A stretch of DNA of 64,000 nucleotides from Nyssa sinensis (Eukaryota > Streptophyta > Magnoliopsida > Cornales > Nyssaceae), in assembly GCA_008638375.1 (NCBI GenBank), contig CM018040.1, positions 31,938,970 to 32,002,969 of the forward strand, given 5' to 3'. Positions 24,582 through 36,724 of the stretch are shown here, in pieces (the first letter of the stretch is position 1; each line of letters opens with the position of its first letter). The position numbers and the translations under genes were made by a program. The notes under the pieces were generated by a model. The model ran no database searches. It was not told the origin of the DNA and saw only the letters and a program-made list of their open reading frames with translations.

Positions 24582-26905
24582 TATTGGGCATAAGAGATGA
24601 AAGGGTGGTTGTTACATATATTAATTCGTAAGTGTTGATAGAGGAGGGGTGGAACAAGGACACCAGATTGAGACTAAAGCGTGAGGGGAAATAGAAGCAA
24701 AAAATAAAGAAGATGAGTGAAACAGAGCAGGGAGATTGGGACTAGGGCTGTGGAATTCAGAAAGTGAAGTCAGGGTGACTCAGACAGAACACTGCGTGCA
24801 TGTTTGGAACGGGGTAAGCTGGATCAATTCTATTTTTTTTTTAATTTTTAACATGAAGTATAGATTTGATGATAGGGCCTTAATCAGCATTTTACTAAGA
24901 TTATTTAGCAAAAAGAAGGAAGTGAATTGGTCCAAAAATGAATGAGAAAATGGAATTTACAGGTTGTTGTGGGTGATTCGGTTTTGGGTACACTTGTGCA
25001 TGAAACTTTGTTTAAATCATGGGGAATTTATCCTCTTAGGTACAGGAAATTAATAGGAACAAAATTGGATCAAAATGGTGGAGAAAAAGGTAGGAAAAAG
25101 GGGAGAAAACGACTGGCCGGAGCTGGCCGAAAAACTGCACAGCTCCATCGGAGCTGCGGTTTTTCCTATTTTGGGGGAGATCTAACACTCCGATCGGAAA
25201 ACCAAGGGCAGATTTGAGTTACCCATGAGGCATGGGTACAGGCCAGTGGAAACCGTGAGAAAATCCATCGTCGGCGAGTCGTCATCAACGGAAGAGACCA
25301 CCGGCGCTGCGCCAGGGAGGAAAACGCGCTACTGGATTCTTGGTGTGGGCCAAACTGCGTCAGTTCAAACCCAACCCACCCATTCAAAAGGCTACCCAAC
25401 ACTATTACATTATGGGTTGGGTTTTTAAATTGGAGTTTGGGGGTGTTTGGTTGTGAAGGAGAAACTATCCATTACTTGGCTACAAGTGTAAAGGAAATGA
25501 AAAAAAAAGAAGTTGCACAAGGGATCAAGTTGGGCTCAAATAATATATGTATTGGTTACATTTAATTAACTTGATAAATTAGATTAAATTAATTAAATTC
25601 TAACGCTCAAATTAGTCCAATAAATAGTATAAACTTACTGTTTTGGACCTTCTGGATCCAATGGTGAGGTCCATTTTACGAGATGAAGTCCCAAAAAATA
25701 AAATACCCATAGAAATGCCAAAATGACCAAAATGCCCCTAAGTCGAAGGTGAGTCAAATGGACTCTGATTGAGTTAAGTAAATAGTGAGTTTTTATTATT
25801 TCAAACCTTCTGGACTCAACAGTGAAGTCCGAATTGTGAAAACAGAACCCAAAAAAATAAAGACACATAAAAGACCATTTTATCCTTGAGTAAATTAGAT
25901 CAAATTAGAAGTCGAAAAAATATAAATTAATAAAAGAGATATTTAGAGTAGCGAGGCATAAATTTGATAAATGACATTAAAGCTAAAATGTGTTTACTGA
26001 AATATAGGAGACTCGAAAGGAAAAGGGAAGGTCACGGAATACTAGGACGCATTGATAAGGTAAGTGAATTACTATCTCTTATATGTGGTTTTCCAAGCCA
26101 CGATCTCTCTATTACTGCCAAAATTTGTACTCATGTATATATATCTATTGTTATTGTTTCCACCATGGATATTGTTCTACCTGGTGGATGTCTATTGGTT
26201 GATATCTCATGACTTGATTCATTGTATTAATGTCTATTCACTGTATGCTTATGTTATGATGTTCCACGCTTTGTACACTTCATATGGAATACAATAGAAT
26301 CTTGATTTATATTAAATGTCGGGTTTTGTGCTCAATCCCATTTCCCATCCGATGTTATCTGATTGACTAGACCTACTAGTCAATTTATAGGACCTACGAG
26401 TCAAGTCTGTGAACAGACACATGTCAATGATGGCGTTTTAACGCAGTGAGTTTAATGGGAATTTTATATGTATTTATGTTAATGAGGGGTATGTTGGGCC
26501 CCAAAAGACCGACGGTCTGCCAAATCCTGAACAGAGTAAATGCATCATTTATGTTTAATTGATAAATTAACGTTTATTGAATTCATAGGATGTTTTCATT
26601 TCCCTATGAATAGCTCTATGTGGATTGTTTCTTATTTATTGGACTTGATTGTGATCGTTTTATTGTGGCAGTAATTATGTTGATTGTGATCATTGAGCCT
26701 ATTCCATATTCATGATTGTGATCATTGGGCCTATTCTATACTTATGCTACACTATACTCATGTTGTTATTGTGCCTTGTCATTCATTGGCCATTGTGGCA
26801 TTTTATAGTTAACTGCAACCATTGTCATGACTGGCTATCATGTTTCCCATGAGTTAGTTTTCCTATGTAATCCCTAACCCGTATTGGAGATAGGCTTTTA
26901 CTTAC

Positions 26906-26943
26906 TGAGCTTTGTTAGCTCACCCCATTTATTATCTTTTCAG
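26906..26943 (+). promoter_or_regulatory. Conserved hairpin plus acceptor-like block (unit V)
   Basis: TGAGCTTTGTTAGCTCA followed by CACCCC, a T-rich stretch and CTTTTCAG/GTGAG. Paired with the donor at 26060, it defines an intron-like interval of about 880 bp. Confidence 0.6.
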
Positions 26944-28407
26944 GTGAGAATGCTATAGAACCACAGTAGAAGGTCCAGAGCCTAGGGAGACAATTGAAGA
27001 GTACAATAGAATACAGTAGTCTCTCCCATGCACTCACCACCTAAAAGTAGTTTATGTTTGGTTTATGTTTGGTTATTGTCAAACTTATTTTTAGTTTTGA
27101 ACAATGTTGTAATAAGGTTTTTGCACTTTAATGTTATGGTTACATTGCTTATTGTTAGGGTGGGTTTCGGGTCGTGACAAATTTCATAACGAGTCGGAGC
27201 GCCATGTGGGTAAGTCTCATCAAGAGTCAGAATGCCACATAGGTAAACCTCGTGTAGACACAAGAATCGAGTCAAAACTCCATGTGGGTAAGTCTCATTA
27301 ATAGAGTCGGAGCGTCACATGGGTAGGCTTTAAACAGACACAAGAATTGAATCACATGTTGAGTCAAAGCGCCATATGGGTAAGTATCATCAATAGTCGG
27401 AGCACCACATGGGTAAGTCTCACACAGGCACATAACCGGATCAAAACAAGTACGATTTGGGTAACATAGTCATAATTGGTTCACATAAATCATTTTTCTC
27501 ATTAAAAGGGGTGTCATGGTTTACAGACACTTTTACTAAATAATTTTGTCATGAAATTAATATATAAGAACATTATTTCAAGATACTAAAAGGGATTCAA
27601 AACATACACTAATATATAAGAACATTATTTCAAGATATAGTCATGAAAATTATAGTTCTCGAATATTTCATAGAGTGCAAAATAGACATTTTAAGCAGAT
27701 ATAGAAATTCACTAATTTAGAGTACAAGATTACTCATAAAAATAAATTAAGCATTTTTCAAACAGAAGATAAAACAGCACTGATCTAGGGTACGGGATTA
27801 CTCACGAAATAGATTTATAATTTTTCAAATAGGATTTGGGATACGAGATTACTCACCTTAAGTTTTTAGTCTGTTTCCTTAATCTCTTTTCCCTTGTCTT
27901 TAGTTCCTAGATCCATAAGTCAAATGCACATAACTTCGTATTCGAATTTAATTGAAACATTACTAACGGCCACTTATTATTTTTGTAACTAAATTTTCCC
28001 TAAAAAATTCTATTCGTTGGTCTAGTAACCTTATACTTTAAGTTAGGTCCCGCCTCTTTTTTTCTAAATTCATTTTATAACTAAATAAATACTTGGGATG
28101 GACCTTACCATTGAGTCCAGAACGTCTAAAATAGTCAAGATAGACTCCATTTTGCATTTAATTGCATTCAGGGCATCATTAAGGGTAAAATGGTAATATT
28201 TATATTTTGCGTGTCTTCATTTGTGAAATTTTATCTCGTAAAATGAACCTCATCATTGGGTCCACAATATCAAAAAAATTTAAAATACACTACCCTTTTT
28301 ATTTTATTTAGGCAATGGAACATTTTACAAAAATTAAATTAATCAAATTATTTTATTTAATATTATATATATATATATATATATATTCTGTTACTATTAT
28401 AACACAA

Positions 28408-28473
28408 GTGCCACAGTGGCACACACGTGGGCTTTAAGTCTCTTACAAGCACAGAGGTCAGGGGTTCGACTTT
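28408..28473 (+). repeat. tRNA-like box A/box B module (unit W, interior)
   Basis: GTGCCACAGTGGCACACACG (28408-28427) is box A-like and GGGGTTCGACTTT (28461-28473) is box B-like; start-to-start spacing is 53 bp. It is followed by a GGGGAGCTGCGGCTCCCC palindrome. The same arrangement is found in Q and, more weakly, P. Antisense to unit W. Confidence 0.6.
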
Positions 28474-29456
28474 GGGGAGCTGCGGCTCCCCCTTATTTTT
28501 CTGATTTTTGAATTGCCAAACAGCGGATGGGTGGGTAAAGCAAGGATAGGATATCCTGTTCCTATCTAGGTTATCAAATTAGGGGCTCTAATCGCGTAGC
28601 CAAATAGACCACATTCCCTTTTTAAATTAAAACCAAATGCCTAAAATGACACCATTTAACTTATTCTTTTCTACGGTTGCGCGGGTTCCAACCTGAACCC
28701 AAAACCCAACCCGAATTCTTCATCGTCTTCCCCAATCACCTCGTCACTATTGCCCTAATTTTAGAGATTTTAAACCTCTATTTCGTGAAGTTTGAAGGGG
28801 TTTTTTGACCTGCAATTTGTTCCTATGATCTTCTGGAACACCCTAGAGGGTTTTGGTGTTGGTTTGAGGGGTCGAAGTGAGCTCAAGATCTCTATTTGGA
28901 GCTCGATAGACAAACCTGCAACTCCATCGTACGGGTTCATTTTTTAACATTTTTTGCCTCTAGTTTGGTATTTCATAGTCCTAGTGTCACATCCCGACAC
29001 CCCACCCTACGCAAATGCTGAGGACATGATGCTAGTTGGCCAGCTTGTCAGTTTTCCCCACCGATAATACGACCAACCAAAGGCGACTTCGGAACTTTAC
29101 AATGAATTGCATTCCAAATGTAGGGTCAGAGCAACAAAATTTAAACTTTTTCACCTCGGGAATGCAACTCATATAAATACTACCCATCTATGTACCACAA
29201 AGCTATATATCACAGAGCACGTCTATAATCAGTCACCAAATATCTCTAGAGTACCAATATACATGAGCCATGTCCCAATGCATCTATTATATATCAATAA
29301 ATTCAATAACATAGTACCAGGAACCTGAATAGCATGATTCAGCCCACAATAATCTAAGACCCCATAATTCATTGCCATCAAGTCTTGGCTTGGGATGCCT
29401 CCGAGCTGTTAGTTTCATTTCTTTCTTTGTGCCTTCTAATCCACTAGAGATAAATC

Positions 29457-29500
29457 CTGAAAAATGTTGGGCTAATAGGGTGAGCTTTAACAAGCCCAGT
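29457..29500 (-). promoter_or_regulatory. Conserved hairpin plus acceptor-like block (unit U)
   Basis: On the - strand ACTGGGCTTGTTAAAGCTCA (29481-29500) precedes CCCAACATTTTTCAG/GATTTA. Same order and spacing as in X and Y. Confidence 0.6.
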
Positions 29501-30565
29501 GAGTAACAGAGGTTCCCTGCCATGGGTTTCAAAACCAGTTCTTACTTATAAAGCACATGGATAGTTTAGTCACTTTAGAAATAACAGTTTTATAAATCCA
29601 CTTTAAATGCAGTTTAAGTAGAATAAAACAGAACCGAACTAAATAGAACAAACAGATCAGAACAGAATAGATCAAAATAGAACAGAACATAACAGAATAG
29701 GATGTCGATATATCAATCAGAAACATAGGCAAATCATCAAGTGTGTTCGAGCCTTTCCCAGCTACCCATGAGCGGACACTTGAGGTGCCCTTGCCCTCTG
29801 GGTTTTGCTCACAACATAGATCAGAACGGAATAGGATAGAATTAAGCGAAACAGAATGGAACAGGATGCTAATCTAGCATATGAGCCTTTCCCAACTGCC
29901 CATGATCGGAAACTCCTAGGGCCTCTACCCTCTAGGTTTAGCTCTAGCCTACTTAAGCCATACCGCTCAATCCTGAAATATGCCCAAGAGTAAGACACAA
30001 CATAACAAAATAGAATCAGAACAGACCATATAACATAACATAATAGACCCGAACAGAACACAAAAGTAGGACCGAACAAAATCATGCCATGTGTAATGTA
30101 GTACAAAGAGTATGCATAAGTATATGCATTTAAACAATACAGTATATGAAACAGTACAGCATATGAAAATACTATGGTAGTTAAAATATCACCAAGTCAG
30201 AAGTTTAAAGTTACTCACAAACTGTTCGTTTATCTCTAGTCATAGATAATCTGATAATTTTCAGTTACGTTAGGCACCTCCTTGCATATCCTGAATATTT
30301 TACACTCTGACTATTTCGAAGTCTTATTTAGCCCCTCAATTTCTATAATTATGCTTATGACAATTTATTAGATCAGATTGACCTTTATTCTGCCTCTACT
30401 TTGCACTTACCATGCTCAGGGGTATTTTGGTCATTTTACATTTTGTGAAATTCTAACCCCGATTTGTCATTTAATCATGTGTACTGTAATAACCTGAAAA
30501 AAAAAATTTATATATATAAAATTTTCTTGGTTATTAAATTTTTTTTTTAATTAATAATGTTATGG

Positions 30566-30609
30566 TTATTATTATTATTATTATTATTATTGTTATTATT
30601 ATTATTATT
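30566..30609. repeat. (TTA)n microsatellite in unit T
   Basis: About 14 TTA units with one TTG interruption. Confidence 0.9.
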
Positions 30610-32099
30610 AGAAAAATTTAAAAGTGAGTTATGCATGTATGTGTATGAGTGATGTATATGTGATTACATGTATATATATATATACATGTGCATGTCAAAT
30701 GTGTTGTATGTATATGTATAGATAGATATGTATATATATACATGTGTTGGAGAGAAGTGGAAAACAGTGGTGTGAGTGCATTGTGTGAGTGCAACAAGTC
30801 TGGTATGTGTGTGTGTGTGACAGACCGTTTGTGTGTGTGGTGTCGTGTAAGTGTGTGTGTCTAGGGTGTGTGTATATGAGTGGATATATAGGTATAGATG
30901 TAGAGCAGCTTTGCATTTAATGCAAAGCTGCCTTGTAAGGGAAATTAGGGTGGCTGAACAGAGAAGAAGGGTCAAGAAAAAGGGCTGTGCAGGTGGTGAC
31001 GTGAGAGAATTGATGTGTGAGTGTATATATGTTGGTCTCGGTTGGGAGAAAGGAAAGAAAGGAGAAACAGAAAGCAAGAGAGAGAAAGAGAGTTCTGGAA
31101 AGAAGGAGTCTTGGAGCTTGATTCAAGCTTGGAACCAGAGGGTGAAAGAGGTGCACGGCTAGAGAGAGAAACCCAACAAAAATCGTAAGTGACCCAGTTC
31201 GGTTTTATTTTTTTAAAGCATGATAATTCATTTGATGTATAGGATCTTAAAGAGCATGTTGTAAGGTTCATTTTGCAAAAAGAATGAAAGAAAACGATTA
31301 AGAAATGAGAGAGAAACATTGAGTTGCAGGTCACATAGGATAATCGGTTGGGTGGAAATTTTTGGTTTAAAACTTGGTTTTGGGAATGAGAAATTGTTCC
31401 TCCATAGTGCAGAAACACTTTAGGGTAAAAATGGAGATTAAACCGTGACCAGAAAGTCACGAAAATGGAAGAGTAGGGTCGGCCGGAGTGTTGACCGGAA
31501 TCTTTGAACCCTATTTCGTGAAAATCTAGTGACTTAGATCCAAAACCAACCTTAGATATGGAATCTACGTGAAAAACCGAAGAGAACCACATTCGGAAAC
31601 CATGAAAATCTCACCGGAAAAATGTCGCCGGCGCCGGAGAAGGCGCCGGAACCCTACTGGTGTGTCACCAGAAAAACGGGAAAGAAGGGGGACTGTTCGG
31701 GTCGGGTCCGGGTTCGGTTCGGGCTTGGGCGATCCGCCCCTGCCACGTGTCGCCCTATGGTTTTAAATTAAAAGGGAAATGGGACTGTTTGGCTACGGGT
31801 GTAAGAAATTAAAAATTTAAATTGAAACAGGAACAGGGATATCCTATCCCTATTCTGGACTAATCCCTGTTTGGGTAACCGAATTGAGAATAGGAGAATT
31901 GGAATTTACAAATTTACCCTTCGACTTTTTGGGAATTAACTTTGACCCAAGACTTTCAGAATTTACAAACTGACCCCCCCAACTGTTAGTTATTATAATT
32001 TGACCCACCAGAATAAAATATTAATTAAATTAATTAATTAAATTAATTAATTAATTAGTTAAATTAATTTAATTATTTAAATATTCTAAAATAATCCGG

Positions 32100-32500
32100 A
32101 GTCCAAATGGGACAAGTCATTAGTGTATTTTGACTATCTCGACCATTATGAGACCAATGATGAGGTTCATTTTATGAGATGGGTTCCCAAAAAATAAAAG
32201 ACCCGTAGTAACCTTTAAAATTACTAAAATGCCCCTAAATTGAAGTACAGTCAAACGAACTTCGAATTAAGTAAACAAATAGTGAAACTTTATTATCTCG
32301 AGCATTCCGAACTCAACCGTGGAGTCCGATTTGTGAAAAGAGGTCACGAAATGTAAGGTCCCGTGAAAAGTGCAAAATGACTGTTTTGCCCTTTTGAACC
32401 CAGATGTCCGAATTGAGTTCTACGAAAACCTAAACTTATTTTCTTCGACGTCCTAGACTCAATAGTAGAGTTTAATTTAGCAGAATAGAAACTTATAAAA
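32100..32500 (+). repeat. Three tandem hairpin sub-repeats of unit T
   Basis: Three diverged copies, about 150 bp apart, of a block with 'GACTNNNTCGANCNTTNNGANNCAA' followed by 'GTGGAGTCC'-type stem, then 'AAAATAAAGAC', then 'ACTAAAATGCCCCTAAA' or 'GACTGTTTTGCCCTTTTGA'. They lie just 5' of the donor-like site, as in V, Q and R. Confidence 0.75.
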
Positions 32501-33589
32501 TAAAGACATAAAATTTTTTGAATAGTATCATTTAGGAAACAAATGAACTAAGTCACTTCTTATGATTTTAGGGACACGAAAAGGCAAGGAGAAGGCAGTC
32601 TGATCCTTCCACATTCTCACTACTAGCCACTACATTACGAGCGCAGTTTACTTGGGTTGTGACTAACCCGTCAGGTATGGTGTTTTGCTAATGTTAGAAA
32701 TGAAGTTAAGTTAGGAATATTTTGTGAATGACTGGAATGATTTATGTGTTTATTTGGAATATGTTTACTTAATAATTTGAAGTTGGTTGTTCACATGTTT
32801 ATGTGTTACTTGCGTTCTTTGAGAGTTAGTAAAGTGAAGAACATGAACTGTGATATATGGACACATGAGATGTGCATACATATGGAACTGACTAATGATT
32901 TATATGTTATTGTCCGAGCATGCTATATTATTGAAAACCATGTTCATTGAGATTACATTAGCATATTGGCATATGGTGAATCCTTGAGAACATGGCATGA
33001 GTTGAGCACGTGGTGCTATGCATTATGAGGGTGTAGATCCTGTGGTGAAAAACCCAAAATTGGCCATTGCATTGGTACTTCGATGCCATCGGGGAGTACC
33101 CGTAAACGAGACATGGGTGTGGCATAGAGTTGTGCATGGGTGCGTCATGCATACCACTCATATATTACTGCGATGCTTTGAATGACATTTATATATAAAT
33201 GTACACTTTGCACATGCCACGCCTTAGCTTTATTTCTTGCATTAGCACTTCATCATACCAACAGTTGAGCTGACCCATTCGTGGGCAACATTTTTCAGAT
33301 GAGGATACTCCAGCTACTTGAGACTCAATGATACCTTGATAGGATGAAGCACTTGGTATATTTTTGGTCCATGGGACTTATGTTTTGAAATGTAAGGGCT
33401 TAAGCCCGAATGACCTATGAACAAAGCAGTTGTAAAATGTATTTTATGTTTCTGTATGTATTGATGGGAATCGAAGCATGTTTAGTTAAATTTGTTTAAG
33501 TTGTCCTTTATTTTATTTTATTTTCTGTCTCGTCAGTCGCGCCTCGGGTTTGTAGAAATTCGGGGTGTGACATGTACAATTTCACGAGT

Positions 33590-33960
33590 ATCTGGGCTTC
33601 TATCGGTATCAATTTCATCCCATCTGGACTTCGTATAGCGCTAGGGGCATTTTGGTAATTTCACATGTTGTATAGCTAAATTTTTTGGGACCTCAGTTCA
33701 TAAAATGGACCTCACTATTAGGTCCAGAATGTCTGACATAGTTAAATTGGACTATCTTTTATGTTTAATTAGCCCTAGGTATCATTAGGGGCAATATACT
33801 CATTTATAATTTACGTGTCTATATTTTTTGGGACTTAATTTCACAAATCGGACTCCACCATTGAGTCCAGAATGCCCGAAATAGTAAAAATATACTATTC
33901 ATTTATCTTATTTGGGTTTCGTTTGACTTATTTAGTGTCCAAGGGTAAAATAGTCATTTT
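33590..33960 (-). repeat. Hairpin sub-repeats of unit U
   Basis: Two to three copies with GGACCTCACTATTAGGTCC (about 33708) and GGACTCCACCATTGAGTCC (about 33858) stems and 'GGGGCATTTTGGTAATTT'-type text. Confidence 0.75.
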
Positions 33961-35230
33961 ATCCAATTAATAAAATAATTAAATTATTTTATTATTTTAT
34001 TATTTTTCAGGGGTATATTTGCATAAAAATACCAAGGATTGGGCTAGAATAGAATTCTGTAGGACTGTTGGGGTCAAACCGTAAATAAATAAAGTTCTGG
34101 TTCAATTCTTTTCATTTAACCAGTAGACCAAAGGGTTTAACAACCTAAACCCTAGACCGGCCTAAGATCATAATGAACCAACCGGTTCAAGCTCTTCTAG
34201 GAAGTCGGAATAAAATGTTCCTGATATCCTTCTTATCCACGGTTGGGTTAACCCTTAAGCCTGATTTCTAATTTCTTACTCCTATATCCAAACAGTCCAA
34301 AAGTAAATTTAAAATTGGTTTCAAAACGACATAGCTTAATGAATCCAAAGTCACATTCGATCGGGTCTTCAAAACGACACAGCTTAATGAATCCAAAGTC
34401 ACATTCGGTCGGGTCCTGCCCTACCCGACCCAAGTCCGGCCCAACAAAGTCATCTCTCTCACCCGACATTTCGGCACTGTTCCTGCGTCGTCTCTGGCGC
34501 CTGTGCCGGAGACTGTAGGTAATTTTTCCTATTTTCTTATGGTTTTCACGTCTAATTCTTTTTGTTTTTGCACTGATCTACTCCTTAAACAGTAAGCAAT
34601 CTTTTGGTCACACTTTGGAGCGCAAACAGCACCCTTTCAGCCGCCGAATCAGTTTTTCGGCCATGTGCCGTTTCTGGTTTTCTGACCATATAATGGTCAT
34701 TTTTTGGCCATTTTACATTATATCAAGTGTGCTAGCATCCTGGAACAATTTCCTGCACATTGCTAATTGCAATATTAGATTTAATTTTCGTTAAATTTCT
34801 CTAATTTCAGCCATGGTTTATAGAACCAATTTCTTCTATTTTTCCTTCGATTTTCTTACTGATTTTGATGCCTAATCGTAGGTACAGTAGAATAAAAGGA
34901 GTTGACATCTTACCTTGGTTTCATGCCCCACTTCTTGTAGCTTTCCACTTCCTTTCATCCATGGCAGTTTTGCCTTAGAACAGCAGCTCCTCTCTCCTTG
35001 CATGCATCATACAGCGAGGGCTTCACTCTCTCTCTGACTCGTCCTCAACTTCTAACTTCTTCCTTCCTTCCTTCTCTCAACAGACGTCTTTCTCTTTATA
35101 ATTCTCTCATTCTCTCTCTATCTCTATCTCTCTCTAGATTTCCTCTTCTCTTTCTAATTTCTCTCACTTCAAGTCTGTTACTGTCTGTTGTGTTTTCTTT
35201 TCTGATTCAACAAACCCTCACGCAATGTAA

Positions 35231-35264
<34 letters not shown>

Positions 35265-35417
35265 ACATATTTTATATTTTGTGTTGGTTGCATAAAATAT
35301 AATTGGTGGAGGTGATGGTCCAATGAGGGGCTGCCACCTCATTTTAAGTATTCAACATTTGGGGCATTACATGACATATATACATATCTTATGTATATTA
35401 TAGCACTAAAGTGCTTG

Positions 35418-35483
35418 TGGGCCAAGTGGTAAATTTTTGGGACTTTAAAACCTTGCCTCACTTGGTCAAGAGTTCAAAACCCC
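35418..35483 (+). repeat. tRNA-like box A/box B module in unit U
   Basis: TGGGCCAAGTGGT (35418-35430) is box A-like and GAGTTCAAAACCCC (35470-35483) is box B-like, about 52 bp apart. Flanking text matches unit Y closely on both sides (GGTGGAGGTG... before and GCTTATGCCTTGTTT after). It is antisense to the unit and about 460 bp from its 5' end. Confidence 0.6.
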
Positions 35484-36378
35484 TTGGCCTCACTTCTGAT
35501 CATTTTCTCTCATTTTGTGCTTATGCCTTGTTTGTTTGGCACAATATACTGTTTTAGCTATTTTCTTTTTTATTGCTCTTTTTACGAAGCAATTTCTTCT
35601 GGTCACTTCCTATTTCGGTTAACTTCGATGTCGAATGCCTTCTGTCAGCTTTTATCTCTTTGTGTTCTTTGTAGCTTGCTAATTCAAATTCTTGTAGCGT
35701 TAAAATCAGGCTAAGATGACTAAATTAAGCCTCCCTCTCTTGACGTATTAAATTATTTTATTGTCTTTCGTGACTATCGAGAGATTTCTCATTAATTTCC
35801 TTCATTATTCTTTATGTTGTTTCTAATTAATTAATTAATTAGAAAACTAATTATTAATTAATCAAGGTCAGGTTGTTACACCTAGGGTTATGGGAATTCA
35901 TCCCCCGATCACAAAATCAATCTTTGAGTTCGATTTATGAGAGTTGGTTTTGAAATCGCAACCTATAACTAGATTTTTCTCTTTCATCGTTACCCCATTT
36001 TTATAGTGTCAGTTGTCTTGTGACCTATGTGGCCTTTAAATCAAGCCCCAAGTGGCAAAAATCAGTTTAGTACTAGGTGATTCAAACCCACCTTTTTGGT
36101 GGTCCAACAATGGTGAATTTTTGTGTTCCTTCATGTTCTAAGCTTCTTATGTTAGTTATTTTCATTCCCAACTATGGCAAAATGCCAATAGGGTTCATGC
36201 ATATACTTCTTTTTCATTAAACAGTACATAATCACAATATTTCTTAGAGAGAGAAAGTTTAGGTTTTAGAGTTTTTACCTTCATAGTGAGTTCTCTTCTC
36301 TCTTTCTGGGTTTGGTTTTGAGTTTCAAGCTCCTTGTGTCCAGCTTTGGGCTTGCATGTAACTTTCTTCTTCCTTTTT

Positions 36379-36434
36379 TCTTCTTCTTCTTCTTCTTCTT
36401 CTTCTTCTTCTTCTTCTCTCTTTCTCTCTATCTC
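36379..36434. repeat. (TTC)n and CT-rich tract in unit W
   Basis: About 12 TTC units followed by CTCTTTCTCTCTATCTC. On the - strand this is a GA-rich tract at the usual position after the 5' end of a TGTNA unit. Confidence 0.9.
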
Positions 36435-36660
36435 TCTATCCACACACACACATGCTTAAGGTCTGACGATGGCTCTCAACTCACGCAAGGTTTGATATAG
36501 CTCAAGTCAACGACATGCATTATTAGGTTTTTGCATGCATTTTAATTGGTTGAGTGGGAGGTACAATGAGGTGATGCCACGTGTCTTCTTTTTATGAATT
36601 TTATAGACATTCTATGGGTTATATACATATTATGTGGGTATCATAGCATAGAAATACTGA

Positions 36661-36724
36661 TAGCCTAGCGATTATCTTTTTGGCATAAGTCTTTCGTTCT
36701 TTTCTTGATCTTGGGTTCAAAACC
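36661..36724 (+). repeat. tRNA-like box A/box B module near the 5' end of unit W
   Basis: TAGCCTAGCGATT (36661-36673) is box A-like. GGTTCAAAACC (36714-36724) fits the box B consensus GGTTCRANNCC. Spacing is 52 bp. Position (about 350 bp from the 5' end) and antisense orientation match the modules of Y and U, although the sequence between the boxes has diverged. Confidence 0.6.

Larger units (their letters stand above)
24052..27179 (+). mobile_element. TGTNA unit V (3128 bp), nested in W
   Basis: Begins TATAATACCCTGACCC at 24052 (TA for the usual TG) and ends GGTTTCGGGTCGTGACA at 27179. Flanking 5-mers are AATTC (24047-24051) and AATTT (27180-27184), one mismatch. Order: (AT)n about 24290-24304, (GA)n 24364-24402, (GACA)n near 24550-24580, sub-repeats 25630-25900, donor AAG/GTAAGT at 26060, hairpin TGAGCTTTGTTAGCTCA 26906-26922, acceptor ATCTTTTCAG ending 26943. 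It is inserted in W in opposite orientation. No protein recognised. Confidence 0.8.
30485..33572 (+). mobile_element. TGTNA unit T (3088 bp), nested in U
   Basis: Begins TGTAATAACCTG at 30485 and ends TTCGGGGTGTGACA at 33572, with TGTAC on both sides (30480-30484, 33573-33577). Order along the + strand: (TTA)n 30566-30609, (TA)n near 30671-30742, GA tract 31070-31092, a GC-rich CCGGCGCCGG stretch 31625-31650, GGGTCGGGTCCGGGTT block 31696-31712, palindrome GGGATATCCTATCCC 31836-31850, AT-only TTAATTAA run 32020-32075, sub-repeats 32100-32500, donor CAG/GTATGG at 32675, acceptor TTTTTCAG ending 33298 with a degraded hairpin. No coding capacity recognised. Confidence 0.85.
28985..35880 (-). mobile_element. 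TGTNA unit U, nested in W and host of T
   Basis: On the + strand it begins TGTCACATCCCGACACCCC (28985) and ends GGTCAGGTTGTTACA (35880). CCTAG lies at 28980-28984 and 35881-35885. Without T it is about 3.80 kb. In - strand order: tRNA-like module (antisense) 35418-35483, (TA)n 35229-35257, CT/GA tract 35100-35145, GGGTCGGG-type block 34370-34440, sub-repeats 33590-33960, donor-like site about 30216, hairpin 29481-29500, acceptor TTTTTCAG at about 29457. The first 600 bp align well with those of unit Y, so U and Y are close relatives. Confidence 0.82.

Noticed and set aside
24276..24600. Opposite-strand frames of 64-84 codons in unit V
   Set aside because: Translations of the (GA)n, poly-A and (GACA)n microsatellites.
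30972..31592. 206-codon - strand frame and 137-codon frame at 30664-31077 in unit T
   Set aside because: Lie over GA/CT and CA/TG simple repeats of the unit's promoter-like region; no domain.
36661..36724. A true tRNA gene at the tRNA-like module
   Set aside because: No acceptor or anticodon stem could be paired; only the internal promoter boxes are recognisable.
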